64,000 nucleotides of DNA from Pantoea sp. A4 (lineage in GTDB: Bacteria > Pseudomonadota > Gammaproteobacteria > Enterobacterales > Enterobacteriaceae): assembly GCF_000295955.2 (NCBI RefSeq), contig NZ_ALXE01000033.1, forward strand, positions 34,893 to 98,892, in the 5' to 3' direction. The position numbers and the translations under genes were made by a program. A model generated the notes under the pieces. It had not been told where the DNA came from and made no database searches. It saw nothing but the letters and a program-made list of their open reading frames with translations. Below are positions 35,445 through 45,900 of this stretch, piece after piece (the stretch's first letter is position 1; each line of letters opens with the position of its first letter).

Positions 35445-37307
35445 TTATGCGCCCTCCATGACGGTGTAATCGACAAACTTTTTTATCTTCTCTTGCAGGT
35501 GGGAGACGCTTTCGACGTTGCGGCCAAACTGATTAATGGCCGTACCCTGCTGGGTCATGGTGGAGAAACCGTATTTGAGGAAGGTCGACAACGTGCCCGT
35601 TGGGCTGAGATCGACAAAGAAGGTGTCGTTGTTATCCTCCAGTTTTTGCATCAAACCGTAGAAATCGACCTTTTCCCGTAATACCCGCCAGAAGTATTCA
35701 TTGTCCCACTGGGTGACCGCACTGCCCGACATGGCCGAGTACACCGGTATCGTTGCCGGGCGTTTGGGGAGTGTGTCCACCAGCGCGCGGAAATCGTGCT
35801 CAATGGGCGCGATCCCGGAGGAGTGGAAGGGGTGTTCGACGGGCAGCACCATCGAAATAATCTCTTGCCTGCTCAACTGCTCTTTGAGGGCAGTCAGATT
35901 TTCAAGCGCACCACTGACCACAAAGTTGTTGGGGAAGTTAATGCTGGCTAATTCGGTATGCTGGTAGAGCTGAGTCTGCGCGTGGAAATGCGCCACCGGC
36001 GCGAGCACACTCATCATGCCGCCGCCGGCCTTTTTTTCGCTCAGGAGACGCCCTTGCGTGACCACCAGCTTCATGGCGTCCTCCAGGGTTAACACCCCGG
36101 CGACCACCGCGGTGATACATTCGCCGAGGCTGTATCCCACCACCGCGCTGGGCACGATGCCCTGTGCGCCCAGCATCTGCGTCAGGCTGACGCCGACACT
36201 CAGCAAGGCCGCATTCGACAACACGATGTCGGTGAGTGGCAGGTGGCGGCGCGTTTCGTCATACAGCGGCCCCAGCAGGCTGTTGCCGGTAAGCTGCTGA
36301 TAGAGTGCGTGACACTGATCCATCTGTTTACGGAAGGCGCTGTTGCGCTGGTACAGTTCGGCACCCATACCGTGGTACTGCGATCCCTGCCCACCATACA
36401 TAAACACCACGCGCGCCTGGGGATCTGCCTCGCTCTGGGGCGTCGCCGACAGTGTCATCGGCTGGGCCTGAATTTTGCTGAAGAGGTTGGTTAGCACCTG
36501 GCCTGGCCCAATTTCCCGCTGCGCGACGTCGCCCTGCGCCAGCAGGCGTGACAGGCTCTCAAACCAGCGAACCGGTTGACTGATCTGCTGGGTCAGCAGA
36601 TCGAGATAATCGGTGGGCGGGTAATCTACCGCGGTGTAGTTGGAAATCACCCGCGCCTGCAGTGGGTTAAAGGTAAATTGTTGCGCAAACCGGGCGAATT
36701 GCTGCCCGATATCACGCATGTAACGGGAGTGGAAAGCCGCACTCACATTCAGTTTGACGAAACGCGCGCCCGCTGCGGTAAAGCGTGCCTCGCAGGCCGC
36801 GATGTCATCAGAGAGCCCGGAAATCACGATTTGCTGTGCCGTGTTGATATTGGCAATGTCGATCCCCGTCAGCCCTGACGCGGCGAGCACCTCGGCCACA
36901 CGGGCCTGGCTCATGCCGACCACGGCGGCCATTGCGCCCCGGGACACCGTTGACATCAACCGGCCCCGCTCTTTGACCAGGGCAACCCCCGTCGCGAAAT
37001 CAAACGCGCCAGCGGCAAACAGGGCGGCGAACTCCCCCAGGCTATGGCCCGCATAGCAGTCGGGCGCCGCTGCGCCGTCTTCGCGCGCCGCCAGGACACC
37101 CAGCGCCGAGACTACAAACAGGGCGGGTTGGGTAAAGGCGGTCTCACCCAACATCCCCTGAGGATCTTCAAGACAGAGTTCGCGAATCGAATAACCGAGG
37201 ACCGCATCAGCCTGTTTAACCTGTTCAGGAAAACGCGCAAACAGCGCCGCTCCCATCCCTTTCTGCTGCGATCCTTGACCAGGAAATACCCAAATTGAAG
37301 AAGACAT
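35445..37307 (-). CDS. Tandem trans-acting acyltransferase (AT-AT)
   Basis: This 620-residue protein has two acyltransferase domains. AT1 (about residues 1-285) has FPGQGSQ, the nucleophile motif GHSLGE, the carboxylate-binding Arg in KERGRLM and the FHS motif. It should therefore load malonyl units onto the AT-less PKS. AT2 (about residues 300-610) has YGGQGSQ, GYSLGE and PFHSS. The position matching the malonate-binding Arg is Gln (TQGRLL), so it is probably a proofreading acyl hydrolase or a non-malonyl transferase, as known for second domains in other trans-AT systems. The stop codon TAA is immediately followed by the GTG of the first NRPS, implying coupling. Confidence 0.9.
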   Translation of the reverse strand: MSSSIWVFPGQGSQQKGMGAALFARFPEQVKQADAVLGYSIRELCLEDPQGMLGETAFTQPALFVVSALGVLAAREDGAAAPDCYAGHSLGEFAALFAAGAFDFATGVALVKERGRLMSTVSRGAMAAVVGMSQARVAEVLAASGLTGIDIANINTAQQIVISGLSDDIAACEARFTAAGARFVKLNVSAAFHSRYMRDIGQQFARFAQQFTFNPLQARVISNYTAVDYPPTDYLDLLTQQISQPVRWFESLSRLLAQGDVAQREIGPGQVLTNLFSKIQAQPMTLSATPQSEADPQARVVFMYGGQGSQYHGMGAELYQRNSAFRKQMDQCHALYQQLTGNSLLGPLYDETRRHLPLTDIVLSNAALLSVGVSLTQMLGAQGIVPSAVVGYSLGECITAVVAGVLTLEDAMKLVVTQGRLLSEKKAGGGMMSVLAPVAHFHAQTQLYQHTELASINFPNNFVVSGALENLTALKEQLSRQEIISMVLPVEHPFHSSGIAPIEHDFRALVDTLPKRPATIPVYSAMSGSAVTQWDNEYFWRVLREKVDFYGLMQKLEDNNDTFFVDLSPTGTLSTFLKYGFSTMTQQGTAINQFGRNVESVSHLQEKIKKFVDYTVMEGA

Positions 37308-37345
37308 AAGTCGCCTATTACCGTTTCCCAGGAGTGTAATCGTGT

Positions 37346-37612
37346 TCAGAACTTGACGGCTTCCGCAGGCAAATGCGCCTGAATCGCGTCGATCAGGTCA
37401 TCCAGCGTGTAAATCGCACGCTTTTCACTGTCGTTAACCTTGATGTTCAGCGTCTTTTCAATCTCGTACCAGGCTTCGAGCATCTCGACGGAATCCACAC
37501 CCAGTTCGCCGCCGAGAAAGGCCTCCAGATCAACCACATCTGGCGTGAAACCGGTGTTTTTGATGTTGTTGATGATGTCGAGCACAACGGTCAGAATGTC
37601 TTTTTGATCCAT
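37346..37612 (-). CDS. Discrete acyl carrier protein
   Basis: This 88-residue free ACP has the phosphopantetheine site GVDSVEML (Ser at about residue 40) in an acidic four-helix carrier fold. The ATG at 37610-37612 follows GGGAGA at good spacing; a longer frame upstream overlaps the oxoamine synthase gene and is implausible. It lies between the alpha-oxoamine synthase and the AT-AT gene. It may donate the acyl group to that synthase, or it may be the missing carrier for the fourth KS of the PKS (both inferred). Confidence 0.88.
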   Translation of the reverse strand: MDQKDILTVVLDIINNIKNTGFTPDVVDLEAFLGGELGVDSVEMLEAWYEIEKTLNIKVNDSEKRAIYTLDDLIDAIQAHLPAEAVKF

Positions 37613-37637
37613 GATGTTTATCTCCCAATCCACTTGA

Positions 37638-38882
37638 TTACAGCGCGTCAAATTCGCGCGCAACGTCGGCAATAATCCCGACTGCGGTGTCAATCTCTTC
37701 GCGGGTATGCGAAGACATAACGGAAATACGCAGGCGCTCTTTATCCGGTGGAACCATCGGATATTCCATGATGTTGGCGAACACACCACGCTCAAAAAGA
37801 CGGCGGTTGATATTGCCGGCGACGGAAGGTTTGTCGAAGAAAACCGGAATGATGCCCGATTGCCCGCGCAGGATCGTGAAGCCTTTTGCGACTAACTGGT
37901 CCTGCATGTAGCGCACGTTGTCATGCAGGCGCGCAATGCGCTCCGGCTCTTGTTCCATCACGTCCAGTGCGGCAGAAATCGCGGCGATGGTCGGCTGGGC
38001 TAAGCCTGAGGTGAAGAGATAAGGGTAGGCGAAGTGGCGCAGCATAAAGATGTATTCGCTTTTGCCCGACACGAACGCGCCTTGTGCGCCCAGTGACTTG
38101 CTGCACGTTGACATCCGCAGGTCAACCTGGCCCAGCAGATCCAGATGTTCCAGCGTGCCTCTGCCTGTTGGGCCGACGGTGCCCAGACCATGAGCATCAT
38201 CGAGGATGGTGATCACGTCGTGGGCGCGGCAGATATCGATGTAACGCCTCAGATCAATAATCGAACCGTCCGTCGAGCGCACGCCTTCAACCGTTGAGAA
38301 AATCTGTGTTCCTGGCTTGAGGCGCTGGCGGATTTTGTCCAGCATGCGTTCGAAATCATCCAGGCGTTCTGGATCAAAGGTATAAAACGGCACGTTAGTC
38401 ATTTTGATGGCGTTGATCACGCTGGCATGACTGTTCTGGTCATAGATGATGGCATCATTGCGATTCATCAGCCCGTTCACCCAGCACAGGTTAGCCATGT
38501 AGCCACTGGGCAACAGCACCGCATCTTCATGACCCGCTAATGCCGCCAGGCGCAGTTCCAGCTCTCTGTGCTGCCGGGTATAACCGGAAAATGCCGGCGA
38601 GCCGCCGGTGCCAATGCCGAATTGTTCTACGGCTTCGACCACCTTACGTTTGACGTAAGGGTGATTGGCCAGGCCCAGATAGCTGTTTGAACCGAATACC
38701 AACACATTTTTGAACGTATCACTGTGCAAATCTTTATACGCCATTTGCGCATCAACCGGACCGTCGCCCTGACGGCCAAACATAAAGCCTTTTTCTTTTT
38801 CTTTCAGATACAGGTCGTAGCGCAATTTCACGCGTTCTTTAAACGGCTTTCGTTCCAGTTCAATCAGGTCATGAAAATCCAT
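37638..38882 (-). CDS. PLP-dependent alpha-oxoamine synthase
   Basis: This 414-residue fold-type I PLP enzyme of the AONS family (KAPA synthase, 5-aminolevulinate synthase, serine palmitoyltransferase) has SNSYLGLANHP, SGYMANL, the cofactor-binding ILDDAHGLGTVG, and the Schiff-base Lys262 in MSTCSKSLGAQGAF. The family condenses an acyl thioester with an amino acid, losing CO2, to give an aminoketone. Its neighbours are a free ACP (downstream, 25 bases) and an SDR (upstream). This suggests that an ACP-bound chain becomes an aminoketone, which the SDR could reduce to an amino alcohol. It resembles bacterial serine-palmitoyltransferase-like enzymes more than BioF by eye. The amino acid used is unknown. 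Confidence 0.88.
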   Translation of the reverse strand: MDFHDLIELERKPFKERVKLRYDLYLKEKEKGFMFGRQGDGPVDAQMAYKDLHSDTFKNVLVFGSNSYLGLANHPYVKRKVVEAVEQFGIGTGGSPAFSGYTRQHRELELRLAALAGHEDAVLLPSGYMANLCWVNGLMNRNDAIIYDQNSHASVINAIKMTNVPFYTFDPERLDDFERMLDKIRQRLKPGTQIFSTVEGVRSTDGSIIDLRRYIDICRAHDVITILDDAHGLGTVGPTGRGTLEHLDLLGQVDLRMSTCSKSLGAQGAFVSGKSEYIFMLRHFAYPYLFTSGLAQPTIAAISAALDVMEQEPERIARLHDNVRYMQDQLVAKGFTILRGQSGIIPVFFDKPSVAGNINRRLFERGVFANIMEYPMVPPDKERLRISVMSSHTREEIDTAVGIIADVAREFDAL

Positions 38883-38903
38883 TATAAAAACCCCTTTAAG
38901 TGT

Positions 38904-39923
38904 TTATTTTGTCACTGCGAGAGATCCCGATGGTGCAGGAGCAATAAAACCGTTGGCCCGATACCAGCTGGCGCACTCCTCCACCATTTGGCTCAGGGAG
39001 ACCGGCTGATAACCCAGAAAACGTTCTGCTTTAGCACTGCTGAAGTAATAGGTGCCTTTGAAGACCCGCAGGCGATAGGCGTCCAGAATTGGCTCGCCGG
39101 GGATCACCCGTGGAAATTTTTCCTGCAGCAGGGTTTTGAGATAAAACCAGGCATAAGGGGGACGGGAGAGGGTGGCCTGGCATCCGGTGACCGCTTCAAT
39201 CTCGCTGATAAGATCGGTATAGCGCACGTTTGCTCCGGCAAGAATGTAGCGCTCACCTGCGTTTCCCTGACTTAAAGCCCGGACATGGGCTTCCCCGACG
39301 GCTTTGGCACTACAGAAACTGGCTCCTCCTGGCGGCATGAAGGGCAGCTGGTTGTGAATCACCGCCAGTACCATCCGGCCCCACTGCATGTTGTAGTCGT
39401 AGGCCCCCAGCACTTCGGCAGGGTTCAGGATGACAGCCGACAGGCCGCGATCGCAGGCCCGGTAGATCAACGCTTCGGCCTGCAATTTGCTTTTGGCATA
39501 GGGATTACCGGCGCGAAAACCCGTTAATGCCGTCTCTTCGGTGGCTTCGGCCTGCGGCGAGTTGTGTGCCCCCATCGTGGAGGTCGTGCTGGTGTACACC
39601 AGGCGGGCGATGCCGGTCTCCAGCGCGGCATCCACGACACAGCGCGTGCCGTGAATATTTACCGCTTCAAGCAGTGGCCAGTCACGAGGGTTACTGCTGG
39701 TGTTCCCTGCGGTGTGAATCACGGCATCCTGCCCGGTCATGGCGGCACGCAGTGCCACGCTGTCGTGCAATTCGCCCTGTACCAGCTTCACGCCAAAGCG
39801 GGAAAGGAACGCCACGTTAGAGGAGGCTCTGACATAAGCCGTAACCTGATGCTGTGCGGCGACTAACGCTTTCACCACGTTCAGGCCAACGAAGCCATTT
39901 GCCCCGGTAATCAATACGTTCAT
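38904..39923 (-). CDS. NAD(P)-dependent extended SDR (3beta-HSD/dihydroflavonol-reductase-like)
   Basis: This 339-residue extended short-chain dehydrogenase has the N-terminal TGANGFVG nucleotide-binding loop and a YxxxK catalytic pair in NPYAKSKLQAE. The PAEVLG segment is typical of dihydroflavonol-reductase and 3beta-hydroxysteroid-dehydrogenase relatives. It overlaps the stop codon of the PKS gene by four bases (ATGA) and precedes the oxoamine synthase gene. A likely role is ketone reduction of the aminoketone made next door, or of the polyketide; this is inference from position. Confidence 0.85.
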   Translation of the reverse strand: MNVLITGANGFVGLNVVKALVAAQHQVTAYVRASSNVAFLSRFGVKLVQGELHDSVALRAAMTGQDAVIHTAGNTSSNPRDWPLLEAVNIHGTRCVVDAALETGIARLVYTSTTSTMGAHNSPQAEATEETALTGFRAGNPYAKSKLQAEALIYRACDRGLSAVILNPAEVLGAYDYNMQWGRMVLAVIHNQLPFMPPGGASFCSAKAVGEAHVRALSQGNAGERYILAGANVRYTDLISEIEAVTGCQATLSRPPYAWFYLKTLLQEKFPRVIPGEPILDAYRLRVFKGTYYFSSAKAERFLGYQPVSLSQMVEECASWYRANGFIAPAPSGSLAVTK

Positions 39924-42900
39924 GACGTCTGCTCCTGCTGATTAAGTTGTTCAAGCGTCTTCCAGAAGGCTTTGCGACCTTCGTTTTTGCTCCGCATCGG
40001 GAGCGCCGCAGGGTTTTTATCCGGGTTGGCGGCCAAGCCCTCAAGCAGGGTGACTAGCTGTTCAAGCAGCTGTTCTAACTGCGTTTCCGTGGTGTTCAGC
40101 CCCTGAGCGTGAATATGCAGACTGACGCCGTGTGCTTCGACGCCGACCACCAGCGCTAAATGCAGCGTGGGTTGCAGGGAAAAGAGTGCGCTGACGCCTG
40201 CATTAACGCTGGCCGCTGGGGTATCGCCCAGGATAGCCACCGCGCTGTCAAACAGCGGAGCGTCGTCAACCCAGAGGGCGATATGATCAAGGGCGTCAGC
40301 ATGGGCAAGGTACTGCGCCAGTTGCTGCTCAACGCTGTCGAGCCATGGGCCGACCTTGTGACGACCCACCACCTGAAGACGCGCGGGCGTGAGCTGTAAT
40401 GCCTCGTCGTTGAAACCACGCATCACGCCAAACTGGGCCAGCCTGACCCGCATGTGGCGGTTAGCCAGCAGCGCCCAGCCTGCGACCACCAGCGTCTCAA
40501 AGGCAATTTCCAGCCGCTGAGTGGCGGTTTGCAGCGCGGCGACGCTCTCCTGGCTGAGCAGTCTGGTGACGTGTAGCGTGGCCTCGTCATCCCGCGCCTC
40601 TGCGCCATTCAACAGGGCCGGTGCGATCAGTGAACCCACATCATCATCAACATGAAGTTGATCAGCCCAGAAAGCGGGGTTTGACGCCTCGGCCGGTGCT
40701 GCGCCTTGCGCGATCGTGCGGGCAAACCACGCCTGCGGTACGGGGTGTTGCGCATGTTCGGCGGACTGTCTCATCGCCTCACGCCCACGGTTGCTGGCGG
40801 TGCGTCGGGCGATATCCCGTTCCAGCACGGCGTGAAGATCGCAGGGGATTTCAGCGAACGGATAACCCGGGAACGCCACGCGATGGCGTGCGCTGTGACG
40901 GTGTAACAGAGGCCAGTCAACCTCACAGCCACGGCACCACAGGGTGGCGACACGGCCAAGCTGCTGGTTTTGCAGCAGCGCAGCGATGAAATCCTGACCG
41001 GCCTCACCGGCAATGAGCTGCGAGACTTCTTTGGTGTCGAGGACGTTACCGCTATAGATGTTGGCCTGTGTGTGCAGCGCAGCAGGCTGAGCGATAAATT
41101 GTGCCAGCTTCGCCTGGAGATCGGCCGTGTGGGTAGCGACGATCGCCAGGCGGTTGTCAAACATCACGCGCCCCACCTGGCTGGTATAGGCCAGATCGGC
41201 CAGGTGCAGAGCATCGCCTTGTTGGGCAACAAAATCGTGCAGCAACGTTGCGTAAGCTTGCAAGCGCTCAGGACGCTGGGCAGATAACACCACGATCTGC
41301 GGCGTATTGTCCTCAGACAGTGAATGCGGGTTTAGCATCACTACGTCTTCAGGGGACTCAACCACCATAAACGCCGTTGAGCCGCCCATGCCGTAGGCAT
41401 TGATCCCGGCGATACGTGTGCCACGGCCGTTGGCCTCCCACGGTTGCGCCTCACCCGGGAACTGGAAGGGTGAAGTCTGGTGCTCGAAGGAGGTATTGAC
41501 AGTGCTGAGGTTGGCGCACGGCGACACACGGCCATGCTGCATGCTCAGCAAGACCTTGATTAAGGAACAAATTCCTGATGCTGCCTCCATGTGCCCCAGG
41601 TTGGCCTTGGTGCCGAGTGCGCAGAATTGCTGCGCGCCTGTCTGACGGCGTAGCGCGTTGGCGAGTGCCTTCAGCTCGATAGGATCACCCAGCTCAGTCG
41701 CCGCGCCGTGGCTCTCGATATAGGTCAGTTCATTGACGTTAATACGCGATTCATCCAGCGCCCGCGCTGCGGTCTCTTCCATCACCGACAGATTCGGCAG
41801 GTATTGTCCGGCACCGGTTCCCGCATGACCAATGCTCGAACCGCGCAGAATACCGTAGAGCGTATCGCCGTCGGCAATCGCGGCGCTCAGGCGTTTCAGC
41901 ACCACGATGCCGCTTCCTTCACTGGGTATCAGGCCATTAGCGTGTTCATCGAAGGTGCGTTCTTTGCCATCCGCAGACAGCACTTTCATCTCCTGCAACA
42001 GCATATATTTGCTGGGGTGCAGGCTCAGGTTAATGCCTCCTGCCAGCGCCATATCACACTCACCGCCGAGTATGGCTTTACGCGCGATATGCACGCTGGT
42101 CAGTGATGAGGCACAGGTGGTGGCGACGCTGAAACTTGGGCCTTTCAGATCCATCAGGAACGAGATGCGGTTAGCCAGTTCACTGATGACCGAACCTGCG
42201 CCCGGATAATTGCCGGTACGGGCATAATAGTCCGCCATCACCCAGGTGAAATCTTCATTCATGGCCCCGACGTAGACGCCAACCTGCTGGGATTTCAGCG
42301 CCGCTGGCGTATAACCGGCATGTTCCAGTGCATGCCAGGCGGAACGAAGCAGCACGCGCACTTGCGGATCGAGGCGGCTCGCCTCCTCGGTGCTCATGCG
42401 GAATAAGTCAGGATCAAACACGTCTGTCTTACTAAGGAAGCCACCACGATCCACATAGCGCGGATTGCTGCTATGCGCCGCGTCGACAGCCCAGCGCGCC
42501 TCTGGGATGGCGCCTAGATTTTCTGTTCCCGCCTGTAGCGCTGACCAGAATTCAGCCAGGTTATCGACACCCGGGAACTCACCCGCCAGCCCAATAATCG
42601 CGACGGCGTCGTGGTCGATACGCGTTGATGCCAGAGGGGAAAACGCGGGGATAGCTCGCGCGAACGGCGAGCGGGTAATGTTCACTGGCACGGAGGTGAC
42701 AGTGGCGCTGGCCGGATGTGGCTTAAGCACTGGGGCTGGAGTCCCGGTCTGCTTATTACCGAAATGCTGGCACAGGTAGGCTGCCAGCTTCGCGGTCGTG
42801 TTGTACTCAAAAGGTGCCGTTTTCGATAAGCCAGCGTACGCTTTCTCCAGCGCCGCGCGCAGCTCCATCAGCATCACGGAGTCCATACCGAGCTGCTCAA

Positions 42901-45900
42901 AGGTGGCCTCGACCGCGATATCCTCTTCCGCGATTTTTGTGACGGCAGCGATGTGCTGTTTCAGTACCTTTTCGCTGTGCTGATAGGCGCTATCCTGCGG
43001 CCGGGTTGCTTCGCTACGGGTCACCTGCACCGCTGGCGCGGCGCGCGTGACGTTGTTGAGCGGAATTCGCAGCGCACGAGCGACTTTATCGCGTTCGCCA
43101 GCGGCGACAAGCAGCTCAGGCCGCAGTGCCAGCAGGGCGCGCTCAAGGGCGATAATGCCTTGTTGTTGCTGTAAGGCCTGCATACCGGAGAACTCAAACA
43201 GCGAGGCCTCTTCTTCAGCCAGGGCCATCTGCCCACTGGCCCACAGCGGCCAGTTAACGGACAGGCTCTGGCCGCTGCGCAATCCTGCGCTGACCTGCTG
43301 CTGACGCCACACGGCATGGCTATCCATAAAGCGGTTGCCCGCAGCGTAAGCGCCTGACCCTAAATCACCGAGCACGGCAGAAACCGAGGAGAAGTTAATA
43401 AAGACAGACAGCGGCTCTTGCGCGGTGGCGCGATCGAGGGCGACCAGTCCATCGATTTTCGGGCCGATCAGCGCAGTGAACTCCCGGTCTGACAGGGCGG
43501 TTATCGGGGTATCGCTGGCGACGCCCGCGCAGTGCAGCACGCCCTGGAGCGGGCCAAACGCCGCTTTCGCCTGGGCGAGCAGGCTCTCTGCCTGGCCCGG
43601 AAGGGCGATATCGGCCGCGATATAACGGACATCAGCCCCCAGTTCACGCAGCGCGATCAACTGCCGCTGGACTTCATCGCTGATGTTGGCTGAACGGCCA
43701 TTCAGGACAATATGCGCCTGATAGCGGGAGGCCAGATAGTGCGCCATGAGCAGCCCCAGCTTGCCTGCACCACCGGTAATTAAATAGTGCCCGCCGTGGA
43801 TGAAGGGCAGCTTCTCAGCCTCTCCCTTTCCGGTGGCTGCCGGTGGCGCGATTTCCGCCAGCTGGCGCTGATAGCGCTGGCCGTTCCAGTACGCCAGTTC
43901 CAGCCCAGGCAGAGAAGCCGGGCGCTGCACACATTCCTGATAAATCTCGCCCGCCAGCGCTGTGGCATTCCCGGCATCGCTGCGTAACGTAAAGAGTTCG
44001 AAGCGGTGGTTGATGGTCAACAGCGAGCGGGCATAGCCACTGATCGCATCCTGCTGAGGCTCAACCTGCGCCCGCTGGGCACGATAAACGTGCAGGCAAC
44101 GCATCACCTGGCCCGGTTGCCCCTTTTCCAGAGCGATAAACAGATGGCGCAAGGTTTGCAAACCGGCATGCAACTGCGCGGCACTCTCTGCCCCGGTTAG
44201 CGTGTCAAAATGCACCTCAGCGCCCAACGCATGGACGATATGTGTCGGCCAGAGCTGCTGCGCTTTGAGCTGTACACAGAGTCGTTCAATGTCCGCAGGC
44301 GACTGAGCGTCGAGGCTGAAGTGGTGAGGGTTATGTTGTTGGTAGTGGTCGCCAGGTTGCACACCGATCACTGTCGCCGCGTCGCCATACAGCGCACGTA
44401 AAGCCGCGCTCAACTGTGCATCATCGCTGAGCACCAGGATCTGCGCTGTGCTATTTGCCTGAGCAGCGGCGGTGAGCAGCGCTGGCTGCCAGTCATAGCC
44501 GTAATAGCGCACATCTTGCTGCGGCGCGGGCAGGGAAACAGTCGCCTCTTTCTCCAGCGCGCGGGCGGCAAACGCTTTGAGGCGAGCCAGCACGCGGCCA
44601 TCACTATCCAACAGGGCGATGTCATGTTTTTGCACGTGGCTGTCGGCTTCCGTCGTTTGTACCGGGGTGACGTAGGCAAAGCAGGCTTTCCCCAGCGGAT
44701 GACGGAACTCGATTTCGCCCAGATAGAACGGCACGATTGGCGTAGCAGGATCAGCAGGCGTCAACCCTACGGCCAGACAGGTGCGCAGAGCGCCATCCAG
44801 CAGTGAAGGATGCAGACAGAACGCGTCCGGTGAGGAGACAGCCTCTGGCAGGCACAGATAACTCAGCGCGGCATCGGCGAAACGGTAGCGCTCCTGAGTG
44901 ACCTGATAGCCAGGGCCATAGGCGAAGCCCATTTTTGCAAAGTCGGCATAAAATGCGGCGCGATCGTTTTCCCGCAGTCCCCGGCTGCGCAGGGCATCAA
45001 GATCAATCCACTCGTCAGCGACGTCCACCTCTCTGGCGCGATAGACCAGCTCCGCTTCCGCGGCGATGACGTCAGTATTGAGATTGCGTACGCCAACTTT
45101 AACGCTTTCATGATCCTGATAGACGAGATCAATCGCCAGCGCGACCGGCTCGTCGTCTATCTCGACAGCGTTCATCCACATGAGATTGCGGATCGCGGCC
45201 ACGCACCAGCTATTTTCGCTGGCTAACTGGCCTGCGGCGCGGATCATTTCAACGTAAGCCGAACCCGGCAAAATCACCCGTGCTTTCTCGCGGCCAATCA
45301 CATGGTCGCGCAGCCAGGACTCCTGACCGGTCAGCTTTTTACTGAATTTTTGCTGCGCCAGCGTCGAAATATTCTCGTCTATCAATGGATGCAGCGCGGG
45401 CGTGCGCCCCTGCGTGCCGGGCTCTCCAGGCAGCGCCAGCCAGTGGCGGCGTGTGTTCAGCGGCAGAGCAGGGAAGGAGACCCGGCGCGGGCCGCCTGCG
45501 GGTGCGGCTGGCTCGCAGAGCGGACGAGCAAAGTGTTCCCAGTTCACATCCAGCGTGGTGGTCCACAAGCGCCCCAGACGGACGAGCTGACGCGCCTGTA
45601 CCAGGTCGGTTACCAGCGTCTCCAGCTGCTCAGGGTCGAGGATGGCGTCCAGACGATCGTTACTGCCCGCAATGCGTCCACGGAACACCTGTCCGGCGCT
45701 ACCTTCATCACGGTATTGCTCAAGCTTGCCCAGCAAATCGGCTGGGCTGCTGGCCACCACCGCCAGTCGTTCGGCCATCGCCTCGCGGCCAATTAAGGAT
45801 GAGAAGGCCAAATCAGCCAGGCCCGGTGACGTTTCAGGTGATGCCATCGCCTGCGTCAGGAACGTAATCATGCGTTCCACATAGGCGGATAACCGGGTAT

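Noticed and set aside
37613..37795. Longer N-terminus for the free ACP
   Set aside because: The extension overlaps the oxoamine synthase gene, is unlike any ACP, and the ATG at 37610-37612 has a good ribosome binding site.
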